Source of the DNA: Novosphingobium olei
Lineage (GTDB): Bacteria; Pseudomonadota; Alphaproteobacteria; Sphingomonadales; Sphingomonadaceae
Direction of reading: 5' to 3'
NCBI RefSeq assembly: GCF_012927405.1
Contig: NZ_JABBGM010000002.1
Span: 1 to 64,000 of the forward strand
DNA: 64,000 nt
Of the stretch, positions 62,041 to 64,000 are shown piece by piece; the stretch's first letter is position 1, and every line of letters begins with the position of its first letter. Below the pieces are notes generated by a model that did not search any database, was not told the origin of the DNA, and saw only the letters and a list, made by a program, of their open reading frames with translations. Both the position numbers and the translations under genes were made by a program.

Positions 62041-63291
62041 GTGGACTCACACAATTCCACACGCCCAGGGCGTCAGGACGCCTTGCGCGCGGCGATGCAG
62101 CGCATCGGCGTGCGCGACGCGCAAGTGCGCGCCTGGACACATCTCGATCCGGATGCGGCCGGGAAGATCTCCGAAGGAGGCAGTGGCGAAGGCGAGCGAC
62201 CGCTGGAAGGGGTGACTGTCGGCGTCAAGGATGTGATCGATGTGGCGGGCATGCCTACCCGGCACAATTCGCCGCTGGGCTCAAGCTTGCCCGCGGTACT
62301 GGACGCGCCCTGCGTTTCGGTGCTGCGCTCTGCCGGCGCGATCATCGTCGGCAAGACCGACACGACCGAATTTGCCGCAGCGGGCCGCGATGCCGCCACG
62401 GCCAACCCGCACGACCTTGCCCGCACCCCCGGCGGCTCCTCGTCGGGCTCTGCCGCAGCGGTTGCCGATGGCCACGTCGACCTCGCCTTGGCGACGCAGA
62501 CCGGCGGGTCGACAATCCGGCCGGCGAGCTTCTGCGGCATCTACGGCTTCAAGCCGACCTGGGGTCTGATCTCGCGGGAAGGGGTGAAGCTCTATGCCAA
62601 CAGCCTCGATACCGTCGGCTTCCACGCGCGCGACCTCGGCCTGCTCCAGTGCGTCGCCGACGTCTTCGGATTTGCCCGCGCCTCCCTGCCGAATGGGCCC
62701 CTGCGCATCGCGATCTGCCGCACGCCCTGGTTCGAGCAGGCAGAGCCCGACACGCGAGCGGCACTTGCCGACGCTGCCCGAAGGCTTGCCGCAAGTGGCG
62801 TCGAGACCGCGGCCATCGACTTGCCGGGTGGGTGCGACGCGCTCGAACCCGCCTTCCACGCCATCCTCCATCGCGAAGGCGGGGCAGCCTTTCTCGATCT
62901 CGCACGCCGCGCGCCCGAACTGCTGCATCAGGATTTCCACCAGCGCGTGGCGAGCCCCGAGCGCTATGATGACGACGTCCTGCGCAGATCGTACGACATC
63001 GTCGCGCAATTGCGGGTGGCGGTGGAAGCGCTGTTCGCGCAGTTCGACGCGGTACTGGTACCGAGCGCGCCGGGGATCGCCCCGCTGGGACGCGGCCCGG
63101 GCAACCCCCTGTTCAACCAGCACTGGACGCTGCTGCACCTGCCGGTCCTCAACCTGCCGCTCTACCGCGCCAGCCACGGCATGCCCCTTGGCCTCAGCCT
63201 CGTCGGGCCGCGCTTTTCGGATGGGCGCCTGCTTCAGGCGGGGGAGCAACTGATCGCCCTTTTGCACGAACACCAGCCGTTGCCCGCCTGA
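62041..63291 (+). CDS. Amidase signature-family hydrolase, second copy
   Basis: A 416-residue amidase distinct from the one at 57490. The triad residues are in GVTVGVKDVIDVAGMPTRH (Lys), GGSSSGSAAAV (cis-Ser) and TQTGGSTIRPASFCG (nucleophile Ser). It starts with GTG, eight bases after AAGGAG. It lacks the extra C-terminal domain of allophanate hydrolases. Divergent from the MFS gene and behind a LacI-type operator. It may hydrolyse a second amide or carbamate produced in the pathway. Confidence 0.9.
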   Translation: MDSHNSTRPGRQDALRAAMQRIGVRDAQVRAWTHLDPDAAGKISEGGSGEGERPLEGVTVGVKDVIDVAGMPTRHNSPLGSSLPAVLDAPCVSVLRSAGAIIVGKTDTTEFAAAGRDAATANPHDLARTPGGSSSGSAAAVADGHVDLALATQTGGSTIRPASFCGIYGFKPTWGLISREGVKLYANSLDTVGFHARDLGLLQCVADVFGFARASLPNGPLRIAICRTPWFEQAEPDTRAALADAARRLAASGVETAAIDLPGGCDALEPAFHAILHREGGAAFLDLARRAPELLHQDFHQRVASPERYDDDVLRRSYDIVAQLRVAVEALFAQFDAVLVPSAPGIAPLGRGPGNPLFNQHWTLLHLPVLNLPLYRASHGMPLGLSLVGPRFSDGRLLQAGEQLIALLHEHQPLPA

Positions 63292-63423
63292 TTGAGCGCG
63301 TTCGGCTCGCGGCGAAACCCGCCCTGCAATGCCGCGCGGCAAAGAACGGGCAGTTTTCGGTCCCGACTGGCGCAGCGGGCAGGATTGCTTCAGTCTGTCC
63401 GCCTAGATCGTGGAGAGGAAACG

Positions 63424-63813
63424 ATGGCCACTGAACCAACGCTTGCCGGCCAGCTTGTGCGCAATTTCGGCAACCCTTCGGCAATGGCCGGCCTCTATGC
63501 GCCCGACGTGGAATGGAGCCTGCCGCCGTCGCTGCCTTTTCCCGTGCCGATGAAGGGGATCGACGCGGTATCCGCGTTCAACCGCTCGGTCTGGGGCGAG
63601 GTCTATTACCCGGATTGCTCGGTCGAGATCCTCGACGAAACGGGGTCGGCCACATGCAGCGCGGTTCGCTTCATCTACCGCGCGCGATTCCGCGCCAACG
63701 ATCTGCCGTACGAGAACGAATACACCCTGTTCGCCCGCCATGGCGAACAGGGCATCACCGAGGTTTTCGAATCCCTCGACCTGACCCGGCTGGCGCAGCA
63801 GGCGCCCGGCTGA
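63424..63813 (+). CDS. SnoaL/NTF2-like protein
   Basis: A 129-residue alpha+beta cone protein. FGNPSAMAGLYAPDVEWSLPPSLPFPVPMKGIDAVSAFNRSVW is typical of SnoaL-like ketosteroid-isomerase-fold proteins, with the late strand EVFESLDLTRL. Such proteins isomerise, hydrate or bind small molecules. AGAGGA four bases before the ATG at 63424 supports the start. Located 132 bases after the second amidase and probably part of the same unit. Confidence 0.82.
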   Translation: MATEPTLAGQLVRNFGNPSAMAGLYAPDVEWSLPPSLPFPVPMKGIDAVSAFNRSVWGEVYYPDCSVEILDETGSATCSAVRFIYRARFRANDLPYENEYTLFARHGEQGITEVFESLDLTRLAQQAPG

Positions 63814-64000
63814 AGGCAATGGGCGGGTCGCAAGCAGTACTTCCTTACAAAGAACGGCCTCCTGCGCCCGAACTTGCTTGAAGGAGCGAAATCGACGGTG
63901 TTTAGAAATGGCGCGAGTTAACTGTGTGGGTACCGGTCGAAGATGGAAGCGAAGCTTGTGGCAAAGCCTGTGAAGGCGAAATCCGGGCCGGGCGGGGCGG

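Noticed and set aside
63943-64000. An ATG-initiated frame (MEAKLVAKPVKAK) running off the right edge
   Set aside because: Only 19 codons are visible, no ribosome site is clear, and the composition could be non-coding.

Overview
This window looks like part of a sphingomonad genome (Novosphingobium/Sphingobium/Sphingomonas type). The evidence is GC-rich coding DNA, a TonB-dependent receptor with a C-terminal Phe, a DUF3489-DUF2924-recombinase module, a ParB-methylase/DUF5681/terminase cassette, an EcfG-type promoter, and many Gfo/Idh/MocA and TIM-barrel sugar genes. No rRNA, tRNA or CRISPR array was seen. All calls come from reading the sequence, without database searches.

Layout. 0-4.5 kb: a serine recombinase running off the left edge with two coupled helper genes, then a compact, unrecognised operon of a small GTPase, a tail-anchored membrane protein and an unknown protein. 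4.9-7.3 kb: PadR regulator, membrane protein and membrane-anchored alpha/beta hydrolase. 7.7-12.6 kb: a small protein, then a KaiC-like double ATPase overlapping a hybrid histidine kinase, preceded by a near-perfect EcfG promoter. 13-16.5 kb: nested insertion sequences (IS3 remnant split by an IS110 element with a possible bridge-RNA leader; IS21 ends and an istB fragment invaded by ISL3 pieces). 16.7-20.3 kb: AT-richer accessory DNA with an orphan hook-like gene, a decayed response regulator and a diguanylate cyclase. 20.7-22 kb: ISL3 stub and a frameshifted IS3 element.

22.3-28.7 kb: a TetR-controlled catabolic locus. It contains a Gfo/Idh/MocA dehydrogenase, a DUF1080 protein of the 3-keto-disaccharide hydrolase family, a phytanoyl-CoA dioxygenase-like oxygenase, an aldose epimerase and, convergently, a pair resembling the alpha and beta subunits of C-glycoside deglycosidase. 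Three palindromes with core AATC-N3-GATT are probable TetR operators. The logic is oxidation of a sugar at C3 followed by cleavage of the activated C- or O-glycoside.

28.8-43 kb: a near-complete ISL3 element inside an IS21 remnant, a chemoreceptor, an HWE-type kinase, a large RTX protein, a secreted ClpP-fold-like protein, a phage-type cassette whose large terminase carries an in-frame amber codon, and an unknown HTH-like gene. 42.4-45.7 kb: a GlxA-type AraC regulator divergent from two SDRs and an AhpD-like protein.

45.8-63.8 kb: a second catabolic locus, tied together by a LacI regulator and six similar operator-like palindromes (consensus near TGWAAACGTTTWCA). It encodes a TonB receptor, two MFS transporters, a Tat-exported GMC dehydrogenase with its small subunit, a Gfo/Idh/MocA dehydrogenase, two TIM-barrel isomerases, a flavin reductase, a RutA-type ring-opening oxygenase, a RutE-type reductase, two amidases, a tiny AtzG-like subunit and a SnoaL-like protein. 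The gene mix suggests removal of a sugar through a 3-keto intermediate followed by oxidative opening and amide hydrolysis of an N-heterocyclic, perhaps pyrimidine, aglycone. That substrate assignment is inference.
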